Under the pieces are notes generated by a model, which saw nothing but the letters and a program-made list of their open reading frames with translations, did no database searches and had not been told where the DNA came from. The position numbers and the translations under genes are program-made. From contig NC_088325.1 in the NCBI RefSeq assembly GCF_910592395.1, forward strand, positions 5,981,501 through 6,045,500: a DNA stretch of 64,000 bases, in the 5' to 3' direction. Shown here in pieces: positions 11,003 through 21,869 of the stretch (within the stretch, counting starts at the first letter, position 1; each line of letters opens with the position of its first letter). The stretch is from Lineus longissimus (lineage: Eukaryota; Nemertea; Pilidiophora; Heteronemertea; Lineidae).

Positions 11003-12077
11003 GACAGCTACGATATTAGGGATCGCAATCAGAGCCAACTGTCGAGCCAACTCGAGGAGATTGCGACACTAGAAATCGAAAGATTTCACCTAGTTTGATC
11101 ATAGCATGCCTGGGCTCTTCTCCTGGCTGTATAGATCGGTTTTGTCTCGCGTAAACGGCAATATTTACACTGGAAAATAGATAACATGTTCAGTAATCTC
11201 GGACACGCTGAAAGTGGTTATCCATCGTAATTACTGGTGGTCCAGGAAAATAGAAATGCAGTTATACACAATGCAGTAGTTCAGTTATTGAGTTAGCTTA
11301 AACTTAATCGTGATAGTATTTGTATATCAGTGGGAGAGAGGGAATGCTGAAATTTATAATTTTTAGCACGTATTTACACAATTTTCTTTTCTCTTCAACT
11401 CAATTACCAACTTCAGTTTCTTAACGAACGGCATTCATAGGCCTTAACAAGGCACAAAACAAACCTCCCAGATATTAGTCTCAGTGAAAAACTGTCTATG
11501 GAATATGTAGTCAACCGAGCGCACTTCAGACAAGCCGAAGAAAACAAATCATATCTTTATGTTATGTCAAACCATGCTAAACCGTTTAAATGTGAATTTA
11601 TTTTGACCAAAGGTCGCGAGGCTTGCAGCCGGGTCGAATATGGGTGACACCGTTAGGGCTCTTTAATTCTTAAACGTCCTGTTTAAGAGTAGGAAGTTGT
11701 ACGACTCCATATCTCCTTTCAGTAGGCTAGGGAGTTTTAGCAAATCTCCCGAAACGTCCACGTGAACGCCTATCCCATTGTTCAACTTCGTAATCAGGAG
11801 GTCGAACATTGAGATAGAGGTTCACGTTGGCGTGTCAGGTATTTGCGAAAACTCTCTATAGGCCGTGACTGATGCGAATCCTTATTATGACATCAAAGTA
11901 TAACACGGTCGAATCACATGGGTGCGTATGCACGAATTCTCGTGGTGATTGTTTTGGCGAGCTGGATTGATGTCGCTGATCGCTGTAACGTCATGGCATC
12001 GTTACTTCTCGTCATAACGTCATCGCGACGCAGGCGCACATTCGTGTTGGATTAATGCAATTTGCAGCGATAAGTAC
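11003..12077. repeat. 3' flank of GPCR B, first part
   Basis: Close copy of 2687-3760, interrupted at about 12077 by the foldback element. It includes the decayed copy of the 3410-3536 inverted repeat at about 11730-11862. No gene is seen. Confidence 0.8.
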
Positions 12078-12632
12078 GGTGGCTGGGAAAGGACATGGTG
12101 ATTTTTATTTTCAATGACGATGTTTATTTTTTATCTCAGGCGCCTGACTTACTAACTCAGGCGCCTGACTTACTATCTCAGGCGCCTGACTTACTAACTC
12201 AGGCGCCTGACTTATTAACTCAGGCGCCTGACATACGAAAACGAGGCTGGTTGATCAGTGCACGCGATACTGGGCATTTTACATTTTGACATAAAGGCGT
12301 CGCAGAAGAAGAAGGGTCACTTAGCAAGGACGCGTCTTAGATGCCTTGCACTAATCCTAATGCCGAACCGAGGATTTCCTTCTAATTCAGCGCAAGACCG
12401 AACAGTTCCTTAACGATGGCATCCAGCTTAGTGAGCTCACCAGCCTCGTTTTCGTAAGTCAGGCGCCTGAGTTAGTAAGTCAGGCGCCCGAGTTAGTAAG
12501 TCAGGCGCCCGAGTTAGTAAGTCAGGCGCCTGAGATAGTAAGTCAGGCGCCTGAGTTAGTAAGTCAGGCGCCTGAGATAAAAAATAAACATCGTCATTGA
12601 AAATAAAAAAACCATGTCCTTTCCCAGCCACC
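12078..12632. mobile_element. Foldback element with inverted 21-bp minisatellite arms
   Basis: The ends are inverted copies of about 60 bp starting GGTGGCTGGGAAAGGACATG. Inside each end lies a 21-bp minisatellite (gacttactaactcaggcgcc): about 5 units at 12137-12235, and about 6 in opposite orientation at 12455-12578. Each unit carries the palindrome AGGCGCCT. The ~210-bp centre has no gene. Unit 1 lacks this insertion at the matching place (about 3755), so it arrived after the duplication or was lost there. Short open frames through the arrays are repeat artefacts. Confidence 0.85.
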
Positions 12633-13380
12633 GTAGATAAGAGTACATAAAACAAGTAAACAATTGCAAGGGCTTATTATAAACCGCGAGATGCGGAATG
12701 CGAAATCGCGAGTTGCCAACATCTGTGAGAGTACCATGCGCCACAGGATGTATTGCAAATAATGGAACCTGAAAAGGCGAGCATGCATGAGACCAAGGCT
12801 GTAGGAGGGAACAATTCTAGTTTTGATTTGACTCCGCTTTGCGATGTGTGGAATTTAACCTAGCCTAGTTTCGATGATCAGACTATCCCGCGCTATTTTA
12901 AGGGATGACCAGAGGTTCACCAAGTGCATGCCCTGTGTTATCGGTCAATCATGTGTATGGTGACTTGTGCCGTCAGCCGTAACCTGAAAATAATATTGAT
13001 ACATGCACCATCCTGAACTCCGAAATACCAACACGCAACGAAACCGCAGGTGAAGTGGCAAATAAAACCACGAGTAGGACATTTTATTTCAACCACGGGC
13101 GAGAGTTGTTAACTGTTTATCGCATGCAATTGGCTTATCATAAACCGCGAGATGAGAAATCGCGAAAACGCGAGATGAGTAATCATTATTTTCTGCCACA
13201 AGATTTTCTACTTCCCTGGACAATGACAACCAATCACCATTTCTGATGCTGCTGTCAACTTCTCCATTCAACGATAGAGGGCCGAAGACAATACAAAGGC
13301 TACATGCAACTGCATATTCATCTCGACCACAAAGGTTTTTGCAATTTATCAAGATATACTGTGAGTATGATACCACGAGC
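12633..13380. repeat. Rearranged part of the unit-2 3' flank, with an inverted segment
   Basis: At about 13022-13130 the sequence is the reverse complement of 3779-3885 in unit 1 (compare 'gttaactgtttatcgcatgc' here). Two direct copies of a 'ataaaccgcgagatg' motif flank the changed part (about 12678 and 13142). From about 13370 collinearity with unit 1 (about 3890) resumes. A short frame across this segment (KTTSRTF...LLTVYRMQL) is open in both copies, but nothing else supports a gene. Confidence 0.6.
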
Positions 13381-14215
13381 AACCATTCGTGTAATATTTC
13401 CTCTCAAAATCGGTGAAGCTGTTGATAGCTTATTCTGGTAGATTACTGAGGTGATGCTTATTTAGGACTGATGCACTAAAATGCCATTCAAGTTGTGACC
13501 TCATATAGAAGGACAATAACTTTGTTGGACATCAACATGTCATCACTTCGTCGGTGTAGAGAGAAGCACTGAAAGTTGTTGTTCTGGCTTAAACTAGCAA
13601 TTTTGAAGCCTTTATAATATGTAAGAATTCAAATATGCAATAAATGCACAAATTGTTTGCAAAGGAGGCTATCTGCCACATTAGCACTTGCTTTGTGAAA
13701 TTCGGTTGAAACTAGAGAAACAACAATTTTGATCAAGGGAGTAGGCCAACCTTGTCTATAAAGGAGTAAATCAGATCAATTTATGTATCAGGAACAACCA
13801 TCAGAGTTAAGTTTTACACAATATGAGAGGTAGTTCATCTCTTTGATGGTAGGTTTGGAGGTAGACTAACGAGCAGGAAACTAGTTGTCCGGGTTTGAAA
13901 CCTCAAAAACCTGAATTTGGAGGCGAGTAAAACGTTCAAATCAAACGCAGTACAGAGGCAACATTTATTGGCTGGCCCATGCAAAACGTCTTGCTGGTAA
14001 AATTTCGCCACCTGAGAGACGAATCGACCCACCGCAATGACTGAAGAGAAAATTGAAAACACAGTCTAGATCACTTGACAACACTATCCGGTATTGTATC
14101 AGTTTGTGCCTTTTGGATTTGAAAGACCTAGTATCGGATCAGATTACCTCGAATTACCTAATCCCTGACCACCATTTTTCGTCTTGAGACTGGTTAGACT
14201 CAAAGCCCACCTCGA
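13381..14215. repeat. 3' flank of GPCR B, second part
   Basis: Copy of 3890-4738 with small indels, ending at the same 'accatttttcgtcttgag' boundary. No gene is seen. Confidence 0.75.
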
Positions 14216-14219
14216 AATG

Positions 14220-14355
14220 ATGACCATGGTCGAGTCCCGCAGGTGCCTGAGTGCAGCACATCTGATCAGACACCAGAGCATTTGCTCCAGAACTGCCCAC
14301 TCTTGGACACCAAGAAAATGGCCGTGCGTGAATCAATCGAGACAAAGCTCTGGTG
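14220..14355 (+). pseudogene. Non-LTR retrotransposon C-terminal zinc-knuckle fragment
   Basis: A plus-strand frame reads VPECSTSDQTPEHLLQNCP, then LLDTKKMAVRESIE before a stop. The spacing C...(T.EH)LL..C is the zinc-knuckle-like tail found after the reverse transcriptase of several LINE families. No reverse transcriptase precedes it, so it is a short relic beginning exactly where the duplicated flank ends. The rest of 14355-14752 has no recognisable content. Confidence 0.5.
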
Positions 14356-14752
14356 ATCAAGGAAGGAACAAGAGACAACAATCAGGTTTATTAGAGGCAT
14401 AGGTCTCGTTGTGTAGCACAGCAATGAAAAGAAAATTGCACGCTAAGAAGAAAAGGACCTATTGCATGGTTCCTGCGACAAAGAAGGACAGATATAATGT
14501 GATTGGGATATTACACTCTAGCAATTTTCGATACCTTAGATAATCGACAAAATGTCACTGCTCAAAGTGTCAATTAGGTGGAAAAGATTATCAGGAAAGG
14601 AAACAACAGTGCCCATTCCTTTAAGACACTGAATGTGAAATATGTACCACTGACACAAACCTCATAACGTTCGTGCATGTCAGATTTTTCGGTATTTTTC
14701 CGAATGGTCATCGAGATCTCAAGTATCAAATACGATGCATTCTTATCCGCAA

Positions 14753-17716
14753 GTAATAAAGGCACTGGAAAAAAGGCACTGGAAAAAAAGGTACGGAAAA
14801 AAAGGCACTGGTAAAAAAGGCACTGGAAAAAAAGGCACTGGAAAAAAAGGCACTGGTAAAAAAGGCACTGGTAAAAAAGGCACTGGAAAAAAAGGCACCG
14901 GAAAAAAAGGCACCAGAAAATCTCTACCTAGGTAAAAAAGGCACTCGGCCCAAAAAAAACTTTAAAAATCAAAAATAATTTGGTGAATCATTGTGTCCTT
15001 GTATGTCTTTTCTGTAATTTTTTCCCTTCATTTTTCCTACTTGGATATAGGAACAGCCTGTCAAAAATATAAAAGCCCATATCTCAAGCACCAAGCAGAA
15101 ACACATTTCCCAGGTATACCGTTTGTGTCTATTCATTGCATACATTAATTTGGTATGATTAGGGTTGGCCAAATGTCATTTTCACTATCTGTCGTACGAA
15201 CAGCACATTATATTTTCAAAGTTTAAAGCTGTGACTGTCATTTGGCATGCCAATACACTTGGACTAATAGTCTATGCAATATTCCCGATTCGAATGCAAT
15301 GTCCTATGCCACGTAAGAATTCCCTCATGTTCTTCCTTCCTGCCGTGTAATCGATGCATAGGTTCTGCAGCCGCCTCTGGTGCTCCTGGACCGTACGACG
15401 AACTCGTTTCCTGGGTTGGTTCCCGATAGCGTTTTGTGCAAGAACGGTTCGAACAGCTTGCTCCTCCAGCTGCAGGGTTTTGATGAACTTCCAAATAGTT
15501 GGATGCGTGTGGCCGACCATGTGCGTGAATTTATTATTCCAAGCTTCGCAAACGTTGTTTGTTCGCGGGTCATCAGTGAGAGCGGTCTCATGTACGTTCC
15601 AAAGTTCTGGCGGGAAAGTCGGTGCGACCCTACGAAGGCGAATTGCACCACCAGGCACACGAACATTCCTGTATGTACCGGAAACATACGTTGTGTTGAA
15701 GTAGTCGACTAAGTCTTGTGCCTCTGCTGGAGCAATGCGTTGAATGTAGTCCATGCCGTCTTCTACATCACCAACAGGCAGAAAAGCGAGTCCATCGAGC
15801 ATTCCACAGAAGTGTCGGAAATCTTCCTCATCCTTATACCGGTTTACAAGTCCAAGTTATTGTACCTTTCTCCAAGTGGACTGCGTCAAGTGATAAAAGC
15901 ACCCTTTTACATCCGTTTCTCCAAGGGCATCACGCAATGCATTTACCGCGGCTAACTCAAAGTCTATCATGCAAATTCTGGGACTTGGAGTGTACCCAAA
16001 GGCATCTTCACACTTGTCAGTGATTGTATTCAATAGTTCAGCATAAGTCTCTGTAGTTTTTCGTTGAAGCAACACACCAGCCGCCAACACGTTAACCTCT
16101 CCAGCTGGAACCCGAATAATGTAAACCTGCATGAAGTTTTTGGGCGACATCGCGTAATTTCCATCTAGGAACCATTTATCAGCGTTCGCGAGGACTTCTA
16201 GCTGGACGCGGGAACAGAAGCAGATAATCCTGTTGTTGTCATCCTGATTGTCGAACAACAGGAAATCTTCGGGAGCAGCATCATTTAAAGTTGACGTTAA
16301 AGCCCACTCTCCTTGAATGACCACGTCTCGGATATCATCTGGCTCAACGGGGATGTGGCGGGTACGTTCATTTCTGATTGTTCTCTTACAGGTATCTGGC
16401 TGCGGCAAAAAAGCTTGTGCATCTGCTGGTACGGTTGCCGTGATTCTTGAAAGGATCTGGCTGGGCTTGCTGTCGCTGTCTGCGGCCAAACGTTTCATCT
16501 GGGCTCTTGCTTTGGTTACATGAACGTTCTTCTGGTCTGGATCGTGGTTGTGCTGTGAAGACAAATGCAGATCTTGCATATTCAAGTTTGATCTCAATCT
16601 GCCTTTGCAGCCAGCATTTACTTTTGTGCAGCGCCAGTAAATGTACGTGTTGGACTGTCTCTGTTGGTTGTACATAAAACCATTGGAGCAGAGCTTCCGG
16701 CCTCCCTTGTTGTTCGTTATCAGCTCCATGATCGTCACAGCACTCTGGTTTGTATGATACTGAATGGCTAACTGAGGCCCACCTTATATATGTTTCTGTG
16801 AAGCCATCACTAAATTGCAGTAAAGAAGAAAGACGATCAAAAACAATACATGCGAAACCATGAAAAGAACAAAACAAAGAAATTTCTGGGAGGCCAGTCA
16901 GGATCACCAACAAAGAATCCATGATGAAGCCATCACGAAAATACACATACAAAGAAACTCATGAAGATTACATGGAAGCCATGAAATATGAACAATTAAA
17001 AATTTCTCTGTTTTGGAAGAATGGCCTCCGAAGTTGAAAAAGAACTGTTTTAATATTTATAACATGGTTTTAACTTTTGGGAAGGGCATAGGCCTACTGT
17101 ACATACTGGACACCATAAATACTGCTCAGTCAACATACCTTTCTATTACAGTAAATATTTCGTGGTAGAAAAACTCATCAAATATACATGTACAAGTTAC
17201 TGTATGCCTAATAGCTACATGTAAGTCATTCAGTTAATCAATCAATTAACAGGTAATTATGGTTGATTATATCTAAGGTGACTTCCTAATTAGCCTTCTC
17301 CGTTCCGCCATATAACCCTTAGACTAAAATGTAAGTCTAGTATGTTAAAAAATAAGGCAAATCCGTGAACAACAATAAATTATTGTTTCCATTAAGTTTA
17401 CTTAAGTTCCTACCTCCTGTACATCCAAATAGGAAAAAACGAGGAAGAAAAATTCACAGAAAAGAACGTACAAGGACCCAAGGATTCACCAAATTCTTTT
17501 TGATTTTTAAAGTTTTTTTGGTCGAGTGCCTTTTTTACCTAGGTAGAGCTTTTCTGGTGCCTTTTTTACCAGTGCCTTTTTTACCAGTGCCTTTTTTACC
17601 GGTGCCTTTTTTTCCAGTGCCTTTATTTCCAGTGCCTTTTTTTCCAGTGCCCTTTTTACCAGTGCCTTTTTTCCGTACCTTTTTTCCAGTGCCTTTTTTT
17701 CCAGTGCCTTTATTAC
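14753..17716 (-). mobile_element. Mutator-like element (MULE) with minisatellite terminal inverted repeats
   Basis: About 2.96 kb bounded by ~300-bp inverted repeats (14753 to about 15060, and about 17415 to 17716), both beginning GTAATAAAGGCACTGG. Most of each repeat is an array of a 15-16 bp unit, GGCACTGGAAAAAAA, whose variants (one unit GGTACGG, one CCTAGG junction) occur in the same order in both arms. The interior encodes one MULE transposase on the minus strand. Target duplication was not identifiable. The high match between the arms and a transposase with a single stop indicate recent activity. Confidence 0.85.
15272..16729 (-). pseudogene. MULE transposase with FLYWCH-type zinc finger, one premature stop
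   Basis: The frame runs about 486 codons from the ATG at 16729 with one in-frame TAA at 15857-15859 (after ...WRKVQ); the same frame then continues to 15272. The N-terminus is a FLYWCH/WRKY-like zinc finger (GFMYNQQRQ..., YWRCT, GCKGRL, HNHDP). The middle is the MULE transposase domain with FLDGNYAMSPK, CMIDFELAAVNAL and GCFYHLTQS. The third acidic residue is probably in TNNVCEAWNNKF after the stop. The protein would bind the element's ends and carry out cut-and-paste transposition. Apart from the stop, no frameshift is seen, so the break is young. Whether other genomic copies are intact cannot be seen here. Confidence 0.85.
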
Positions 17717-17974
17717 CGGATTATTATTTCTATGTTCCTCCCTAGCCCTGGTGAACCCAGACACCCAGGATCGTTAACCGTTATGAGTTTCAACACCTTC
17801 CTTCTTAATTGCTCTTTTCCATTGTTTTATAATCTCTATCTTTTAAGCTGTTTGACCCCTTTTACGATCTTCCTGATTAGCAGCTGGTTACTAGGCCCCT
17901 GCCCTTGGCCCTGTCTGATAATCTTGTATTGATGCTGCTGTGTACTGATTGGTTGTTTCCTTAATTACTGAGTG
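17717..17974. other. Intergenic
   Basis: No gene or repeat is recognised between the MULE and the satellite array. Confidence 0.4.
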
Positions 17975-18412
17975 CTAGTTGTCATCATTGAGGTCAATGA
18001 AATATCTCGGTTTCTATAGGAGTACGCATCTGATGATGCCACCTTGTTATCATGGGGGATATTGAAATACCTCGGTTTCTATGGGCGTACGCATCTGATG
18101 ATGCCACCTTGCCATCATGGGGGTTAATGAAATATCTCGGTTTCCATGGGAGTACGCATTTGATGATGCCACCTTGTCATCATGGGGATATTGAAATATC
18201 TTGGTCACCATGGGAGTACGCATCTGATGATGCCACCTTGTCATCATGGGGGTTATTGACATATCTCGGTTTTCATGGGAGTACGCATTTGATGATGCCA
18301 CCTTGTCATCATGGGGATATTGAAATATCTTGGTCACCATGGGAGTACGCATCTGATGACGCCACCTTGTCATCATGGGGGTTATTGAAATACATGTATC
18401 TCGGTTTCCATG
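17975..18412. repeat. ~65-bp satellite array (about 6-7 copies)
   Basis: Same unit as at 5643-5992, with 'gtacgcat' recurring at about 18022, 18087, 18152, 18216, 18281 and 18345. Two higher-order variants alternate ('ggtttccatggg' and 'ggtcaccatggg'), so local duplication of pairs has occurred. Both strands are open across part of the array because few stops occur in the unit; this is not taken as coding. Confidence 0.85.
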
Positions 18413-19760
18413 GGAGCTGCTGCTGAAAAGTAAGTTTTAGTTATCCGTGTTTTCTTGATGCTGACTTGATCACTAGTTGATCATGAATCGTCCAATCATA
18501 TGTTTGGTAACTGTGGCTAATATAACCTTCTGGCATTACCAAAGCCACCCAAGGTCAATGTCACCTGCAAAGGTTAGGGTCATCTGAGAATGTTGCTCTT
18601 CATGTGTTCAGTGTAAAAAATAAAGACAGTAATATTGGGTGGGCCAAAGAAAACGTCACTAAATTCAGGATTTGATATATCAAATGATATGTAAATACGT
18701 TGCACACATTTGTAGTTAGTTGTTGATTATGCTTGTTGAAAAGGCCAAGGTTTTGGGTTTCATTGCTTTGTCACAGTAAAAAATTCAAAAAATTTCAGAA
18801 AATGACGTGCCGGATGGCATTTGTCACCTTTGACTGCAGAAATCATTGCCTCGACGATGATTATATTTTCTAATAAGATGGCGCACCCTGACATTCAATT
18901 TGCATGACCTACGCTCGATTATTTTTGGACTTGAACGACTTTGCAATTGAGCGTCAGAAATGTGGAATATCCTCGATTTTTATTTTTTGACATGTGCTTG
19001 GGTGGCTGCTGTTTAATGAATTGTCAAGTAAAAATATTGCACCCCTGATAAAAAGGATCAACGTATTGAAGGTAGAAAATCACAACACCAAATATGTAAC
19101 TGCAAAGTTTTGCACGTTAACGCCCCAACATTGGGCGACTTTTCGTAGGTCACCCGATACATCCGATTTTGATATGCATTAGGGTTAATAACATGCTCGT
19201 TGAATTTCCTCGAGTGTAACTCCGAGTATCCGATGACAACATTTTACAAGAATATAAAAAAGTCAATTTAAAAGCGCCGTAGGCGATAACCACACTCGTT
19301 CATGCCACACCAAATTTACCCTTATCACGCCCTGCTGCAGTCAAGACCTGGATTTGTAGCTGCTTTTGTAATTTTTTAAGTAATCACACCCGTGGCTGTC
19401 TTGGCCACTCGACCAGCGTTTAAATTGGTCTATCGAGCCAACAACACAATCATTCGTGTGATGTTTACCCTCATAAAAATCGCATGGTCGTCATTGTCTA
19501 TGCTGAAAACATCAGTGGTAGTGACGAGTCTGCTTGAAAAATGGTAATATTATAAATCGTAGATTAGGCTGTAAATAGGTCGAAACCAAGCATCATTTTC
19601 ACGGTACAGGACTGTCTGTGTAGAAATAATAGATTTCGTCGGCCCATTGGTCTATTTTTGGGGTCCCGAGCTATCAGGCCGGAGAAAGTCATCGCGTGCG
19701 ATCTGCCACACATGCAGTTTTCTTTGCTAAACGCAGTGCTTTGGTTGAATACATCTGGAT
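18413..19760. repeat. GPCR unit 3, upstream block joined directly to a 3' block (receptor lost)
   Basis: 18413-19380 closely matches 5993-7070 of unit 2, apart from a deletion of about 150 bp near 19305. At about 19381 it switches to sequence resembling 3830-4180 of unit 1 (for example 'cgtggctgtcttggccac'). The receptor and about 0.8 kb after it are missing. No gene is supported. Confidence 0.65.
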
Positions 19761-20421
19761 CCGGAGGAGCGAAACTCTTGTCATGAATCTGAGAATGTCA
19801 CGCCTTAAGCAATCTAGGGATAACCATAAATTGTGTTCCTGATCAATGGTTCAAAGTGTACGAAGAATTGAATTAAAATGAGTGAATGATATTGGATGAA
19901 CCTTATAGCCTAGTGGTTAACACTGCTCGGTGCCACGTATTATGCTCCGTGTAATCCCGGGAAGACCCAAGGATTCCATTTCTGGAAGAACCAGCGTGTT
20001 TGTCAATTTCAAGGATTGAACTAACATTCTTTGCTCTTCACAACTTATAAAACTTTCGAATGTTTGGAGGCTTAACATGTGATAAGTCACTGAGGGTCTG
20101 TCGAATGCGACTGAAGAATCTTGTCCCTGGTTGATCGGCATGTACATGCAAGAGCAAGAAAAAGATCCGCCACATTTTGGACATGAAAACCCTATGGTAG
20201 ACTCCATTCTTTCCCCAAATCTAGTTCATGACGAGAGCAATCGGAAGAGACTAATTGCGAAAGAGCCAACCACTAAAAAAAAACATATCTCCAAATAAGT
20301 CAAAATCCAAAGAATGCAAGATGGAGCGTTGGAAGGGAAATAAAATTGACTGGTAAATGAAGTGTTATTGTTTCTGGTCAGTTTATTCTTTCAAATGACG
20401 CTCAAATACAGAATAGTCGGT

Positions 20422-21869
20422 CTAATGACATTTGCCGTCCTTATAATCGCATTGCTTGGTGTCCTTGTCGAAGTAGAGACCGAGGGGACATGGCATGATG
20501 TAGTCTATTTCGTTGGAGCAGGTGTGGAAGATGGTGCAGTCTTGTGGATCGGCGTAGTCACCATTAGCCTTGCCCTTGCAGCCGGCGAACGGTTCCAATT
20601 CGTGAACTAGAATGAAGATTTACAAACAGTGATAAGTTTCAAAATACACTTGTCTCGCCAAACATAAGTGACGTAATGTCTTCCCCGATGATGTATTTGT
20701 CTCGCCGCTCTCCACTCTTCACTAACATTCTAAGAAGATAGAAGCTCGTTCTTGAGTCTGGAACGCTACTCTCTGTTTTCAAGTATAATCGTTACCAATC
20801 TCCTTAGCTGCGGAATGACGGGGAATTAAAATATATCTTTGAAATCATAAATATGTTTCTTTTTCACTGTCTTTGCTGAGGGATTGTTCAAATTGTTTGA
20901 TAGTATCGTTTAAAACTCCAGTATCGGCAAGGCTATAAGGTCGAAATTATGGCTATATTATGATTTGCAATCATTAGTTAACTGTGATCACGGGCCTTCT
21001 AGAAAGGATTGTATGGAATTCCTGTTGAAGTGGATAATAATATTCAGAACCATGTAATTACAACTGAACTGAACAAGATACAATTGTATACTCACGGACA
21101 CAGTTTGCATCCCAGCCTTCTTTCCCTGCCCAGCCCCAGCCAAGAGGAGTTGGTTTACAATAGACTACCCCAGTTTTATGAAGACAGCCGCTGCTATCTT
21201 CATGCGAAGAGAATGCAACTTTTCCACCTTCAATCCAGCCGCAGGAACATCGGCTGTATCCAGAATCATAGGCAGCATGCATCTGAGCATCAGTTGCCAA
21301 TACCATGCCCTTGGCCGTGCATGCACTTCTCGCCGCCTCTTCAGACGGGATCATATACTGCTGCCCGTCCTTACGCACCAAGTGCATCGAATCTGAAAGT
21401 GAAACAAGCTGAGAGATAAAAATCGGATGATGATAAAGAAAAGGGGGCCGAGAAGACAAACACGAAATGACTGACTGCGGATACGGGATGGCATTTCACA
21501 ACTGTAGCGCCCAGTTATCAGTATTACTATCATCATACATTGGAGCAGACAGTAGTTACTCTGATTACTACTAGATACTCCGGGCCTCAAACAAGGTCCA
21601 CCCGAAAACGGTGGGTCACCACTCCAGTCAGTTTTTGAGCAATGGCTTCAATGGTGCTGAGGTGAAGGTCGAACCTGAGAAAGTATGCGCCTAATTGGCC
21701 ACCAGACTTCCTTTAACCTAGTCCCTAAAGACAACAAGGGTAAACTTAAAAAAGAATGGTATTCGATCAAAAAATATCCAGGAATCTACTAATACAACTG
21801 ACATAACCTACCTTTAGCCTCCACATAGATGGCGAAGGCAACCACAGCTAGCAATACGAGGAGCTTCAT
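20422..21869 (-). CDS. Secreted Link-module plus chitin-binding type-2 (CBM14) protein
   Basis: Three coding exons on the minus strand: 21869-21812, 21392-21096 and 20606-20422, all GT-AG and all joined in phase 1, giving 179 residues. Exon 1 is a signal peptide (MKLLVLLAVVAFAIYVEA). Exon 2 is a Link (hyaluronan-binding) module: SACTAKG, then LATDAQMHAAYDSGYSRC, CGWIEGG, a third Cys in SSGC and the fourth in ANC. Exon 3 is a peritrophin-A/CBM14 module with its six cysteines (AGC, QDC, HTC, MPCPLG, KQC, GKC) and the CP.G..F signature. One module per exon with symmetrical phase-1 introns is classic exon shuffling. The Link module has two extra cysteines (RCSC, VYC) beyond the four standard ones. 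It may bind glycosaminoglycan and chitin in mucus, tunic or gut lining; ligands are inferred from family only. Confidence 0.88.

Noticed and set aside
12095-12655. Leu-Ser/Thr-Gln-Ala-Pro-Asp repeat peptides
   Set aside because: Translation of the 21-bp foldback minisatellite.
14735-14935. Lys-Gly-Thr-Gly repeat protein frame (and its Phe/Pro/Val counterpart at 17.5-17.7 kb)
   Set aside because: Translation of the MULE terminal minisatellite, on opposite strands in the two arms.
18050-18426. Open frames of over 100 codons on both strands
   Set aside because: They run through the 65-bp satellite; repeat-derived, with no protein-like conservation.
19895-19990. tRNA-like A box (agcctagtggttaacac)
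   Set aside because: No convincing B box (GGTTCGAnTCC) or cloverleaf; at most a decayed SINE fragment.
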